Below are positions 56,188 through 64,000 of a stretch of DNA of 64,000 nt, piece by piece. Below the pieces are notes generated by a model that saw nothing but the letters and a program-made list of their open reading frames with translations, ran no database searches and was not told where the DNA came from. This DNA comes from WHSW01 sp963769945 (GTDB lineage Bacteria > Actinomycetota > Thermoleophilia > Solirubrobacterales > 70-9): NCBI GenBank assembly GCA_963769945.1, contig CAVYOA010000022.1, forward strand, positions 39,414 through 103,413, written 5' to 3'. The stretch's first letter is position 1; each line of letters starts with the position of its first letter. The translations under genes and the position numbers were made by a program.

Positions 56188-57851
56188 ATGACGACGACCG
56201 AGGACAGCACCCGCCTGGCGCGAGACCGGGACCGGCAACCAGCACGGCGGCCGCATGGTCGCCCGGGCGCTGGCCTCGCGCGGCGTCGACAAGCTCTTCA
56301 CGCTCTCCGGCGGCCACCTGTTCTCGATCTACGACGGCTGCCTCGCCGAGGGCATCGAGATCATCGACACCCGCCACGAGCAGGCCGCGGCGTTCGCCGC
56401 CGAGGGCTACGCGAAGGCGACCCGCAAGGCCGGCGTCGCCGCACTGACCGCGGGCCCGGGCGTCACCAACGGCATGAGCGCGATGACCGGAGCGCTGTTC
56501 AACCGCTCGCCGCTGGTCGTGCTCGGCGGCCGCGCGCCCGAGGGGCGCTGGGGCTCGGGCGGGCTCCAGGAGATCGACCACATGCCGTTCGTCTCGCCGG
56601 TGACCAAGAACGCCGAGACGGTGAAGGAGACCGCCGAGATCGGCAACGCGACGGCGCGAGCGATCGACATCGCGCTCACCGGGCCGACGGGGCCGACCTT
56701 CGTCGACTATCCGCTCGACGTGGTGTTCCTGGAAGGCGAGGGTGAGCCCGGGCCGTCGACGGTCGAAGCCGGGCCTGTCGCTTCGGGCGCCGAGGAGGCC
56801 GCGGCGATGCTGGCGCAAGGCCGAGCGCCCGGCGATCATGGCCGGCAACGGCGTCTATTGGGCGCACGCCGAGGACGAGCTGCGCGAGCTGGCCGAGAGC
56901 CTCGGCATTCCGGTGTTCTTGAACGGCATGGGGCGCGGCTGCCTCCCGGCCGACCACGAGCTTTCGTTCTCGCGAACGCGTGGGCAGGGCCTGAAGGGCG
57001 CCGACGTCGCTTTGGTGATCGGAGTGCCTTTGGACTTCCGCCTTGGGTTCGGCGGTTCTGTCGGCGAGGAGACGAAGCTGCTGTGGCTCGACGAGAGCGA
57101 GAACAAGCTGACCGCGAACCGCACGCCCGACATGGAGCTGGTCGGCGGGATCAAGGCGACGCTGGCGGCGCTGCGCGAGGCGGCCGGCGGCTCGCCGGAC
57201 CGAACGCGCGGCCGTGGGTCGACGAGCTGCGCGCGATCGGAGACCGAGAAGCGCGAGGGGGAGAGCGACGAGCTCCAGGACGACCGAGCCCCGCTGCACC
57301 CGCTGCGCATCTACGGCGAGCTCGACCAGATGCTCGACCGCGACGCGATCGTCATCGGCGACGGCGGCGACTTCGTCAGCTACGCGGGCCGAGTCGTCAA
57401 CACCTACGAGCCCGGTTGCTGGATGGACCCCGGCCCCTACGGCTGCCTCGGCGCCGGGCCGGGCCAGGCGATCGGCGCGAAGATCGCCCATCCCGACCGC
57501 CAGGTCGTCTGCCTGCTCGGCGACGGCGCCTTCGGCTTCTCAGGTCTCGAATGGGACACGATGGTCCGCCACAACCTGCCGGTCGTCGGCATCGTCGGCA
57601 ACAACGGGATCTGGGCGCTCGAGTACCACCCGATGCGGTTCCTCTACGGCTACGAGGTCGCGGCCTCGCTGCGCCCGGCGACGCGGTACGACGAGGTCGT
57701 TCAGGCGCTCGGCGGCCACGGCGAGCTGGTGCGGCATCCGAGCGAGCTGCAGCCGGCGCTGGAGCGGGCGTTCGAGAGCGGGAAGCCGGCGCTGGTGAAT
57801 GTGCTGACGGATCCTGAGGTGGTCTATCCGCGGAAGGCTGTGTTGGCTTAA
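56188..57851 (+). pseudogene. thiamine-diphosphate enzyme (acetolactate-synthase-like), several frame breaks
   Basis: Joined length ~550 residues, normal for the ALS/benzoylformate decarboxylase group. ATG 56188 MTTTEDSTRLA, break near 56220, then VARALASRGVDKLFTLSGGH and the TPP-activating Glu in TRHEQAAAFAAEGYAKATRK. Break near 56816, then RPAIMAGNGVYWAHAEDEL. Two compensating breaks near 57197 and 57236. The TPP/Mg motif GDGAFGFSGLEWDTMVRHNL ... GNNGIWALEYH closes the protein. The reaction is uncertain: acetolactate synthase, oxalyl-CoA decarboxylase and 2-hydroxyacyl-CoA lyase share this fold. No ilvN is adjacent. Confidence 0.85.
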
Positions 57852-57852
57852 A

Positions 57853-57906
57853 GGCGACAGGTTGGTCTCATAATCCGTAAGGCGGCGGTTCGAGCCCACC
57901 TGTGCC
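57853..57906 (+). pseudogene. tRNA-Met-like sequence lacking the D-arm
   Basis: GGCGACAGGT can pair with ACCTGTGCC as an acceptor stem with one bulged G. Between them are CTCATAATCCG, matching the anticodon loop and 3' stem of elongator tRNA-Met (CAU), and GGCGGTTCGAGCCCACC as a T-arm. Only ~10 bases separate acceptor and anticodon arms, so the D-arm is missing and the total is 54 nt. It could be a decayed gene or a deletion introduced by assembly. Confidence 0.55.
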
Positions 57907-57961
57907 GTGGGTTGGCAGGCCCGGTGTTTCTCACCACGTATAAAGCCCGCTCGAGGAACTC

Positions 57962-57989
57962 TACGAGGACGAATCTGCATGTCCTCGTA
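57962..57989. repeat. 9-bp inverted repeat upstream of PLC-like gene
   Basis: TACGAGGAC (57962-57970) and GTCCTCGTA (57981-57989) pair perfectly around a 10-base loop. A TATAAA -10-like sequence lies at 57939-57944, so the hairpin would sit near the start of the mRNA. It may be a terminator for the upstream gene or tRNA remnant, or a 5'-UTR regulatory hairpin. Confidence 0.4.
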
Positions 57990-58064
57990 CGCGGCACTGA
58001 CGTCGGGCGAACCGACGACTGCGAACCGGCGCCGCGGGCACGTGAAGAACCTAGGCTTCGACAG

Positions 58065-59381
58065 GTGGGCAGGAAAGGAAGAGTCCTTTGCGCGCTGGCC
58101 GTCGCCGGCGCCACCTTGACCTCGGCGATGATCGGCAGCGCCTCGGGCCAGCAGACCACCCAGCGCGCCGCAGACCCCGAGTGGGCCCGCCAGGCGCTCG
58201 CCATGCAGTACGAGCTCTCGAGCGACGTCGGCTACCGCGACGCGCCCTGGGTCGGCACCCACAACTCCTTCAACAGCCCGGCCGAGGTCGGCGACACGAT
58301 CTCCGCCAACGACTCCAACCAGCAGATCAGGATCGTCGAGCAGCTCAATCTCGGCGTCCGCAGCATCGAGCTCGACCTTCACTGGTTCACCCGCGTGGCC
58401 TCAACCGGGAAGGCGGTCGTCGTTTGTCACGCCCGCGGAGCAGCCGAGGGTCATGCCGGCTGCACCAACGAGCCGACGCTCGATCAGGTGCTTGACCCGA
58501 TCGTCGCCTGGCTTCGCGACCCCGCCAACGCCGGGCAGGTGATCAACGTCCACCTCCAGGACGAGCTCGAGAACGCCGCCGGCTACGACGCCGCCGCGGC
58601 GATCCTCGAGCAGAAGCTCGGAACGCTTCTCTTCAGGCCTCCTCAGCCGCCGCCCGGCGAATGCGCCGAGCTGCCGCTCGACCTCAGCCGCGACGACGTC
58701 CGCGCGGCCGGCGCCCAGGTGGTCCTGGTCAGCGACTGCGGGCCCGGCAGCGGCTGGCCGGCCGCGATCTTCGACTGGGAAGAGGCCCACGAGGAGGGGC
58801 GGCCCCTCGACTACCGCGATTACAACGAGTGCGACCAGGAGGTGGCGCGGCCGGTCTACAAGCAGAAGATGATCCGCTACTTCGAGGACAGCACCCGCCT
58901 CACCGAGAGCATCGCCCAGGGCGGCGGCGCCGAGAAACGCGACCGGATCACCGCCGAGGTGGCCGCCAGCATGGCCCGTTGCGGCGTCGACCTGATCGAC
59001 CTCGACCAGGTCGTCCCCGACGATCCTCGCTTCGAAGCCCTCGTCTGGAGCTGGGCTGCGGGACAGCCCGCCCGCGGGCGGTGCGCGGTCCAGCGCGTCA
59101 GCAACGCGCTGCCGTTCGGGCGCTGGCGATCGAAGCGCTGCGGTAACGAGCTGCCGGTCGCCTGCCGCAAGGCAACTGGCAAGTGGATCGTCTTGGCCGA
59201 GCCGGTCAAGGCGGCGAAGGCCCGCGCCGCCTGCAAGCGCCGCAAGGCAACGCATGCCGTGCCGCGCACCGGTTTCGAGGTCCAGCGCCTGCGCCAGCGG
59301 ATGGCCCGCAAGCAGATCTCCTCGGTCTGGCTCGGCTACCGCAAGCAGGACGGCGTCTGGACCGCGCTCGACCAGCGCTGA
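58065..59381 (+). CDS. secreted PI-PLC-like phosphodiesterase with C-terminal lectin-like segment
   Basis: 438 residues from the GTG at 58065, chosen because a signal peptide follows at once (VGRKGRVLCALAVAGATLTS). The longer open frame upstream is not protein-like. The PLC-like barrel has APWVGTHNSFNSPAEVGDT (catalytic His), RSIELDLHWFTRV (acidic ligand), VVVCHARGAAEGH (second His) and VDLIDLDQVVPDD. From ~residue 350 it carries a C-type-lectin-like end (GRWRSKRCGNELPVACRKA) and a basic tail. The substrate is unknown, possibly inositol phospholipids or a glycan-linked phosphate. One of few unbroken large genes after 52 kb. Confidence 0.82.
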   Translation: MGRKGRVLCALAVAGATLTSAMIGSASGQQTTQRAADPEWARQALAMQYELSSDVGYRDAPWVGTHNSFNSPAEVGDTISANDSNQQIRIVEQLNLGVRSIELDLHWFTRVASTGKAVVVCHARGAAEGHAGCTNEPTLDQVLDPIVAWLRDPANAGQVINVHLQDELENAAGYDAAAAILEQKLGTLLFRPPQPPPGECAELPLDLSRDDVRAAGAQVVLVSDCGPGSGWPAAIFDWEEAHEEGRPLDYRDYNECDQEVARPVYKQKMIRYFEDSTRLTESIAQGGGAEKRDRITAEVAASMARCGVDLIDLDQVVPDDPRFEALVWSWAAGQPARGRCAVQRVSNALPFGRWRSKRCGNELPVACRKATGKWIVLAEPVKAAKARAACKRRKATHAVPRTGFEVQRLRQRMARKQISSVWLGYRKQDGVWTALDQR

Positions 59382-59466
59382 CCCGGGAACTCGCAGCCGC
59401 GCGCTCGCGAAGCTGACCCCGGCGCTTGTTAGCCTCAAAGCTCACAAACCGACCCAGAGGCAACAG

Positions 59467-59655
59467 ATGACCGACAAGAAGACCGAGACCCAGGAACTGC
59501 GCGTAAAGCAGAAGGATCGCAAGACCACCGAGCGCAAGGCCGAGGGGAAGTCCGCCACGCCCGACGAAGAGGACCAGCACCGCCGCCGCGGCGACAAGGC
59601 GGCCTACCTCGAGGAGAAGCTCGCCGAGCGCGAGCGCTCCGAGCGCGACGCCTGA
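59467..59655 (+). CDS. small highly charged protein, unknown function
   Basis: 62 residues, almost all Lys, Glu, Arg, Asp and Gln (TDKKTETQELRVKQKDRKTT, then DEEDQHRRRGDKAAYLEEKL). Shine-Dalgarno AGAGG precedes the ATG. Predicted helical or disordered. No domain recognised. Composition recalls the coiled-coil stress proteins at 50.6-51.8 kb. Confidence 0.6.
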   Translation: MTDKKTETQELRVKQKDRKTTERKAEGKSATPDEEDQHRRRGDKAAYLEEKLAERERSERDA

Positions 59656-59745
59656 ATCCGGCGATCCCGACGCGCGCCTGCGCCGACGCAGCCTCCAGGG
59701 CGGATAGCGATAGGGTCGGTTCGACCCCGACTCTGGAGGATCTCC

Positions 59746-60028
59746 ATGAGCATCGTTGTCCGCTTCAGCCCCACGTGCGCTGACCGCCGAGAAGTACGAC
59801 GAAAGCACTCGCAAGCTTGAGGAGGCCGGGGTGGACTTTCCGCCCGACGGTCTCGATTACCACGTCTGCTTCGGCTCGGAGGGGAATCTCCGGGTGAGCG
59901 AGATCTGGGACTCGCGGGAACAGTTCGAAGCGTTCGGTGAGCACCTCATGCCGGTGCTGAGCAAAGCCGGGATCGAGTTCTCCGGCGAGCCGGAGGTCTT
60001 CGAGGTCCACAACATCGAGAAGCGCTAG
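59746..60028 (+). pseudogene. small alpha/beta-barrel (ABM-like) protein, one frame break
   Basis: ATG 59746, after GGAGGA at good spacing, opens MSIVVRFSPT. One extra base near 59776-59782 shifts to ALTAEKYDESTRKLEEAGVD, then YHVCFGSEGNLRVSEIWDS and FEVHNIEKR. Joined, ~93 residues with the ferredoxin-like pattern of dimeric antibiotic-biosynthesis-monooxygenase-type proteins. Function unknown. Likely a sequence error. Confidence 0.65.
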
Positions 60029-60067
60029 GCGCTCCAGGCCTAGCGGGCCCTCGGTTCGGCCTCGCGT

Positions 60068-60738
60068 CTAGCTCGCCGTCGCGATCGCCTCGTCCATCGC
60101 CGCGCCCGGGTTCTCGACGACCTTGCCGTGGCCGGGGGCGAGACGCTTCGGATTCAGCGCTCGCAGCGCCCGCGCCGTCTCGAGCGCGGTCGGCTTGTGC
60201 CAGGTGGCGAGCGCGGGAAGCGGGAAGCGTGGGTTCGCCTTGGCGCAGGTGGCGACGCCGCCCAAGCGTCGCATACGCGTCGGCGCAGTAGAGCGTGCCG
60301 TCGCGCGCATCGACAAAGGCGAGCTGACCGGGAGTGTGGCCCGGTGCCGCCACAGCCTCGAGCGAGCCGACCTTGTCGCCGGCGACGATCTCGCGATCGG
60401 GACGTGCCTTCGTGCCTGGGAATCCGCCGCGCAGCTTGGCGTCGGGCTCGCCCGGGTCCATCGTCTTGTCCTTTCGCAGCAGGCGCGAGTCGCGGGTGGA
60501 GATGATCAGCTCCGCGTCGGGTACCTGCTTGCAAAGCGCGTCGACCGAACCGACGTGGTCGCTGTGCGCGTGCGTGAGCAGGATGCGGCGGATCGGCTTG
60601 CCGAGCTCCGACGCCGCGCGCGACGATCTTGCCCGCCGAGCCGGGCAGCATCGTGTCGATCACGGTGAGGCCGTCGGGCTCGTCGACGAGGTAGCTGTTG
60701 ACGAACCCGAATCGGGTGATGCGCTTGGCGTGAGTCAC
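60068..60738 (-). pseudogene. metallo-beta-lactamase-fold hydrolase, two frame breaks
   Basis: The three pieces join in order. ITRFGFVNSYLVDEPDGLTV starts the fold. A break near 60612-60620 leads to RRILLTHAHSDHVGSVDAL, which carries the zinc-binding HxHxDH. GHTPGQLAFVDARDGTLYCA carries the next His and Asp. A break at 60261-60263 leads to NPKRLAPGHGKVVENPGAAM with the last His. About 223 residues. Could be a glyoxalase II-like or lactonase-type hydrolase; the substrate is not determinable. Metal ligands appear complete, so the gene is probably functional apart from sequence errors. Confidence 0.8.
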
Positions 60739-60787
60739 GGCTCGCAGCCTAAAACCGCTCGTCGCCGGCCAAGCGGCCGGTTGCTCG

Positions 60788-61796
60788 CTACAGGCTCATG
60801 TGAGGCTCGGGCAGCGGCTCGGGCACCGGGCCCTCGCTCGACACCGCCTCCGGCTCGGCCGCCGGCTCGAGCACGGCCGCTCCGTGCCGCGCCGCCAGCG
60901 CAGCCAGGTGCCGTCGGCGAGCGCCCAGCCCGCGAAGGCGAGCGCACCGACGGCGCCGGTGGCGGTCAGCAGGGCGCCCGCGGCAGCCGTGACGGCGACG
61001 CCGTTCGAGCCGAGGATCAGCACCGCGGTGGTGACCCCGAGCGTCGGGCCGACCGGCAGCAGGCCGACCACGGCGGCGCCGATCAGCAGCGCCATCGCGT
61101 CGAAGACCGAGACGTCGACGCCGAGGCCCTGCAGCATGACCCAGTTGCGCGCCACCTGGCCGCCGGTCGCGAACATGACCAGGCCGATGATCAGCCAGCG
61201 GCTGCGCAGGCCTCGCATCACCCCGAGCCCGGCCCAGAAGCCGTTCTGCTTTCCGTGCGAGAGCTTGGTCACGGCGAAGAAGATCGCGCCGGCGACGGCG
61301 AGGAAGATCACCGGCGCCCACCAGGGGAGCCCGAGCGGGCCGATCAGGGTGAACGAGCAGATCGCCGCGAGCGCGATCTCGACGACGATGATCGGCATCT
61401 CGGCCGTGATCAGGGTCGAGATGTTGGGACTGTCGTTGGGCGAGGAGCGCCGCAGCGCCGCGATCCGCACCCCCATGCCGACATGGCTGTTGAAGAGGTT
61501 GCCGAGATAGCCGACCGCCGAGGCGCGATAGAGGCGGCGGCGGTCGACGTCGCCGCCGGCCGCGCCGACGCAGACGTGCCAGGCCTCGCTGCGCGCGACC
61601 AACCAGATGATCTGAAGCGCGGCGGCGGCGGCCAGAATCGCCCAGTGAGGCGCTGCCGATCGCGTCGGCGAAGTCCTCTCGCTTGTCCCAGAGCCCGTAG
61701 ACGAGCGCCGCGGTGACCGCCAGCGTGCAGGCGACGCGTGACCGCGACCGGATGGCGGCCGAGCCAGGCGCGGGCGGAGAGCAGGGCGGCCTTCAA
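60788..61796 (-). pseudogene. UPF0104/lysylphosphatidylglycerol-synthase-like membrane protein, frame breaks
   Basis: A TTG at 61796 opens KAALLSARAWLGRHPVAVTR. Breaks near 61735 and 61655 lead to SPHWAILAAAAALQIIWLVA-type helices, then the family pattern ASAVGYLGNLFNSHVGMGVR with the conserved N-x-x-G/R region, and four to six more helices (VVGLLPVGPTLGVTTAVLIL). A break near 60900 leads to a soluble tail ending EPLPEPHMSL. About 335 residues. The family moves or modifies lipids or glycans at the membrane; no specific role can be assigned. Confidence 0.7.
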
Positions 61797-61805
61797 GCGG
61801 CCGGG

Positions 61806-62285
61806 TTACGCCGCGTCGCCGGCGCGCGCTCGGTGCCCTAGCGTCGACGCGAGCTCGTCGAGCGCTGCGCTCTCGGAATCCGTCACGCGCTCGCCGCCGA
61901 CGCCGAGAAAGCCGCCCGACTTGTCGGCCTCGGCCGCGCGCTCGGCGACCGTGATGCAGAACTGCTTGTAGGCCTCGACCTCCTCGGCGGTCGCCTTCTG
62001 CTCGAGGATCGCGACCCCGCTTGCGATCCGCTCGAGCCCCTGGACTCGCAGATCCTGAGGGCTCGTGAACTCCTTCGAGCCGATCTGCGGCGGCTTGGCC
62101 GCGATCTCGCCGAGCAGGTCGGTGCCTTCGTGCGCCTTGGCGGCCTCGGCGTAGACCTTCGCCATCGCCACGCTCTCGCGGATCGTGCCGCCTTTCTGTG
62201 AGGCGATGACGATCAGGCCGGCGAGCGCCGGGCCCTCGGTAACCGTCTGCCACTCCTGCGCGTCGAACTCTGCCTTGGTAGTCAA
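61806..62285 (-). CDS. cytoplasmic helical protein, unknown function
   Basis: 159 residues from the TTG at 62285, which has GGAGA 6-7 bases upstream; an ATG at 62324 is open but lacks a Shine-Dalgarno. Recognisable only as mostly helical, with conserved-looking blocks QEWQTVTEGPALAGLIVIAS, IRESVAMAKVYAEAAK and EEVEAYKQFCITVAERAAEA. The GGFLGVGGERVTDSESAALD end fits a family of actinobacterial proteins without assigned function. The 165 bp upstream (62286-62450) shows no gene. Confidence 0.6.
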   Translation of the reverse strand: MTTKAEFDAQEWQTVTEGPALAGLIVIASQKGGTIRESVAMAKVYAEAAKAHEGTDLLGEIAAKPPQIGSKEFTSPQDLRVQGLERIASGVAILEQKATAEEVEAYKQFCITVAERAAEADKSGGFLGVGGERVTDSESAALDELASTLGHRARAGDAA

Positions 62286-62450
62286 ATCATTCTCCGGTCG
62301 GTCTGGGGCGGGGGATCGAGCCATGTTGGCGAACGACGCCCGCCGGTGTCACCACATCGTTCTCAGAGGTCTACTACCCGGCTCGCGGCCGGCGGATCTG
62401 GTTCATCGACGGTGAAGAAGGTGTGCGAGACCGAGTAGAGCCGAGACGGG

Positions 62451-63475
62451 CTAACCGCGACCGCGCAGCTCGATCACCTTGTCGCCCTCGCGCAGCTCGG
62501 CTGCCCGCGGGTCGTCGAAGCGGATCAGCTCGCCGTCGCGCACGACGGCGAGACACATCGGCCGCCGGCTCGCTCGAGCGCGCTCGGGCCGGCCTCCGCT
62601 GCTCGATCTCGCGCTCGACGATGTCGAGGCCCTCGCCGAGCGTGAGGAGGTCCTCGATGCACCTCGATCGACCTCGGGGGTCTCGGTGGCCATGCCCGAG
62701 CAGGCGCCGGCCGCGGCCGAGGAGGTGATCACGGAGTCGGCGCCGCTCTGGTGCAGCAGGTGAACGTTCTCCTCCTCGCGGACGGCGGCGACGATCGTGG
62801 CGTTCGGCGCGAGCTCGCGCGCGGTGAGGGTGATGAGCACCGCGGTGTCGTCGCGGTCGACCGCGACGACGACGGACCTTCGCCTCACGATCGGCGTCCT
62901 CGAGCACGTCCTGCTCGACGCGTTGCCGACGACGCGCCGAGCCGCGGACGCGGCGCGCGTCGGCGCGCGGCGCGGTCCGGGTCGATGACGACGATCTGCT
63001 CGCGGGCTCGGCGCCCTGGCCGAGCAGGGTCGTGACCGCGGTCGCGCCCCTTGGTCCCGTAGCCGCAGACGATCGTGTGGTCCTTCAAGTTCTTCCTCCA
63101 GCGCGCGCAGCGCGGTAGGCGTAGCGGCTGCGCTCCGCAAGTATCTCCAAGGTCGTGCCGACGAGGATGATCAGGAAGAGCACCCGCGCCGGGGTGACCA
63201 GCAGCGTGGTGACCAGCCGCGCCTCGTCGGTGACCGGGCGGATGTCGCCGTAGCCGGTGGTCGTGATGCTCACCGTCGAGTAGTAGAAGGCGTCGAGCAG
63301 GCTGATCGTCGCCGTCCTCGGGGTCGTAGTAGCCGTCGCGCCCGACGTAGGTGACCAGCGCGACGAACACGATCAGGCCCAGCGCGACCAGCATCCGAAA
63401 CGCGATCTTGCGCAGCGGGCTCGGCGTCCTCGCCCGGGAGCGAGACGCTCAGCGGCGAGCTCCGGGGCTGCGCAC
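62451..63475 (-). pseudogene. two-helix potassium channel with TrkA-N (RCK) domain, many frame breaks
   Basis: Pieces in different frames form one channel. First helix LVALGLIVFVALVTYVGRDG, then the pore with the K+ selectivity filter in STVSITTTGYGDIRPVTDEA, a second helix (VLFLIILVGTTLEILAERS), then a RCK/TrkA_N domain starting KNLKDHTIVCGYGTKG with the dinucleotide-binding glycines, IVVIDPD, and ATIVAAVREEENVHLLHQSG. It ends in a TrkA_C-like DGELIRFDDPRAAELREGDK. The start is uncertain (GTG 63475 is a guess). At least six frame changes, so real length and integrity cannot be judged. Confidence 0.75.
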
Positions 63476-63677
63476 TGGGCGAGGGCTAGATGAATGATCG
63501 CACCTCCGCGCGCCCGGATGACGCACGGATACCGTCGCCGGATCGCGCCGCTCGGGAACTCGCCCATGCCCACCGGCATGGGCTTCACCCAGTTGCCACG
63601 CCCAGCTCGGTCCCGCGCGCCCCCGGGCACACGCTGACTAGCGAACCAGTCATCTGCGCTGGCGCTCGCCGCGAGCT

Positions 63678-64000
63678 TTATCTGCTCGACCTTCGAGAAG
63701 CTCCGGCCTTGCGCAGCCGCAGGCTGTGCGGGCGTGATCTCGACGCACTCGTCCTCGCGCAGGAACTCCAAGCGCGTTCCTCCAGCGAGAGCGTACCCGC
63801 GGCGCGGATCAGCCGGACGAGGACGTCGGCCGCTGGCGGCGCGGACGTTGGTCTGGTGCTTCTGCTGGGTCGCGTCGACGTCGAGGTCGTCCGTAGCGCG
63901 AGTTCTCGCCGACGATCATGCCCTCGTAGACGGGCCTCGCCGGGGCCGACGAAGAGGCGAGCCGCGGTCCTGCGGCGAGCGCATGGCGAAGCTGGCGGTC
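63678..64000 (-). pseudogene. typA: TypA/BipA ribosome-associated GTPase, 3' end, frame breaks
   Basis: The 5' part lies beyond the window. From the window edge, pieces read the conserved BipA C-terminal region: VYEGMIVGENSRY, then TQQKHQTNVRAAS, then LEFLREDECVEITPAQ, finishing LRLRKAGASRRSSR at a TAA (63680-63678). Several one-base shifts (near 63725, 63800, 63885 and 63935) break it. BipA acts in ribosome assembly and stress. The 202 bp between this stop and the channel gene (63476-63677) hold no gene I can see. Confidence 0.8.

Noticed and set aside
57853..57906. Phage or island attachment site at the tRNA-Met remnant
   Set aside because: No integrase, recombinase or direct repeat of the tRNA 3' end is visible downstream to 64 kb.

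Overview
The window is very GC-rich, with strongly G/C-biased third codon positions. It reads as chromosome from a high-GC actinobacterium, most likely of the Thermoleophilia (Solirubrobacterales) type. The basis is the housekeeping order rsmA-ispE, glmU-prs-rplY-pth and mfd-surA-like-mazG-eno-ftsB, frequent GTG/TTG starts, ATGA stop/start overlaps and an F420-type enzyme. That placement is inference from gene content. No phage, transposase, integrase or CRISPR array was seen.

Layout. 1-7.4 kb: the 3' end of rsmA, ispE, a DedA-PAP2 fusion, a PucR-type regulator, tRNA-Gln, glmU and prs, closed by a nested hairpin. 7.4-22.3 kb: GDPD, an ABC1 kinase-like protein, rplY, pth, an enoyl-CoA hydratase, a membrane PLC-like protein, mfd, a parvulin foldase, mazG, eno and an FtsB/DivIC protein. 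22.4-33.6 kb: a co-directional, partly coupled cluster of two large membrane proteins, three sulfotransferases, a GT-B-like protein and a Wzx/MATE-type flippase. This looks like a locus for making and exporting a sulfated surface glycan, and it is the most system-like region here. 33.6-43 kb: an unusual HTH/acidic/basic protein divergent from csrA, a small membrane protein behind an SOS-like box, a nuclease, a YbdK ligase, a rhomboid-like pseudoenzyme, an O-methyltransferase, a GNAT, a small ORF broken by one TGA, a NarL-type two-component pair, an ECF sigma factor fused to its own anti-sigma zinc finger, and tRNA-Leu(UAA). 43-52 kb: a TetR/cupin pair, a Ddn-like enzyme with an aldehyde dehydrogenase, an AbiEi/DUF559 protein, two exported or anchored unknowns, an adenylate cyclase and a CsbD-like stress operon behind a sigma-B-like promoter. 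52-64 kb: xseBA, an MFS efflux pump with its TetR, a TPP enzyme, a tRNA-Met lacking its D-arm, a secreted PLC-like protein, a metallo-beta-lactamase fold enzyme, a UPF0104 membrane protein, a K+ channel and the 3' end of typA.

Data quality. From about 44.9 kb, and densely from about 52.4 kb to the end, many genes are broken by single-base frame changes, mostly one extra base in a short G or C run. Their two frames rejoin into complete conserved proteins, so assembly or read error is the simplest explanation. I list these as frameshifted genes over their full span. Up to about 44 kb only one clear break (8166-8170) and one doubtful gene start (mfd) were seen.
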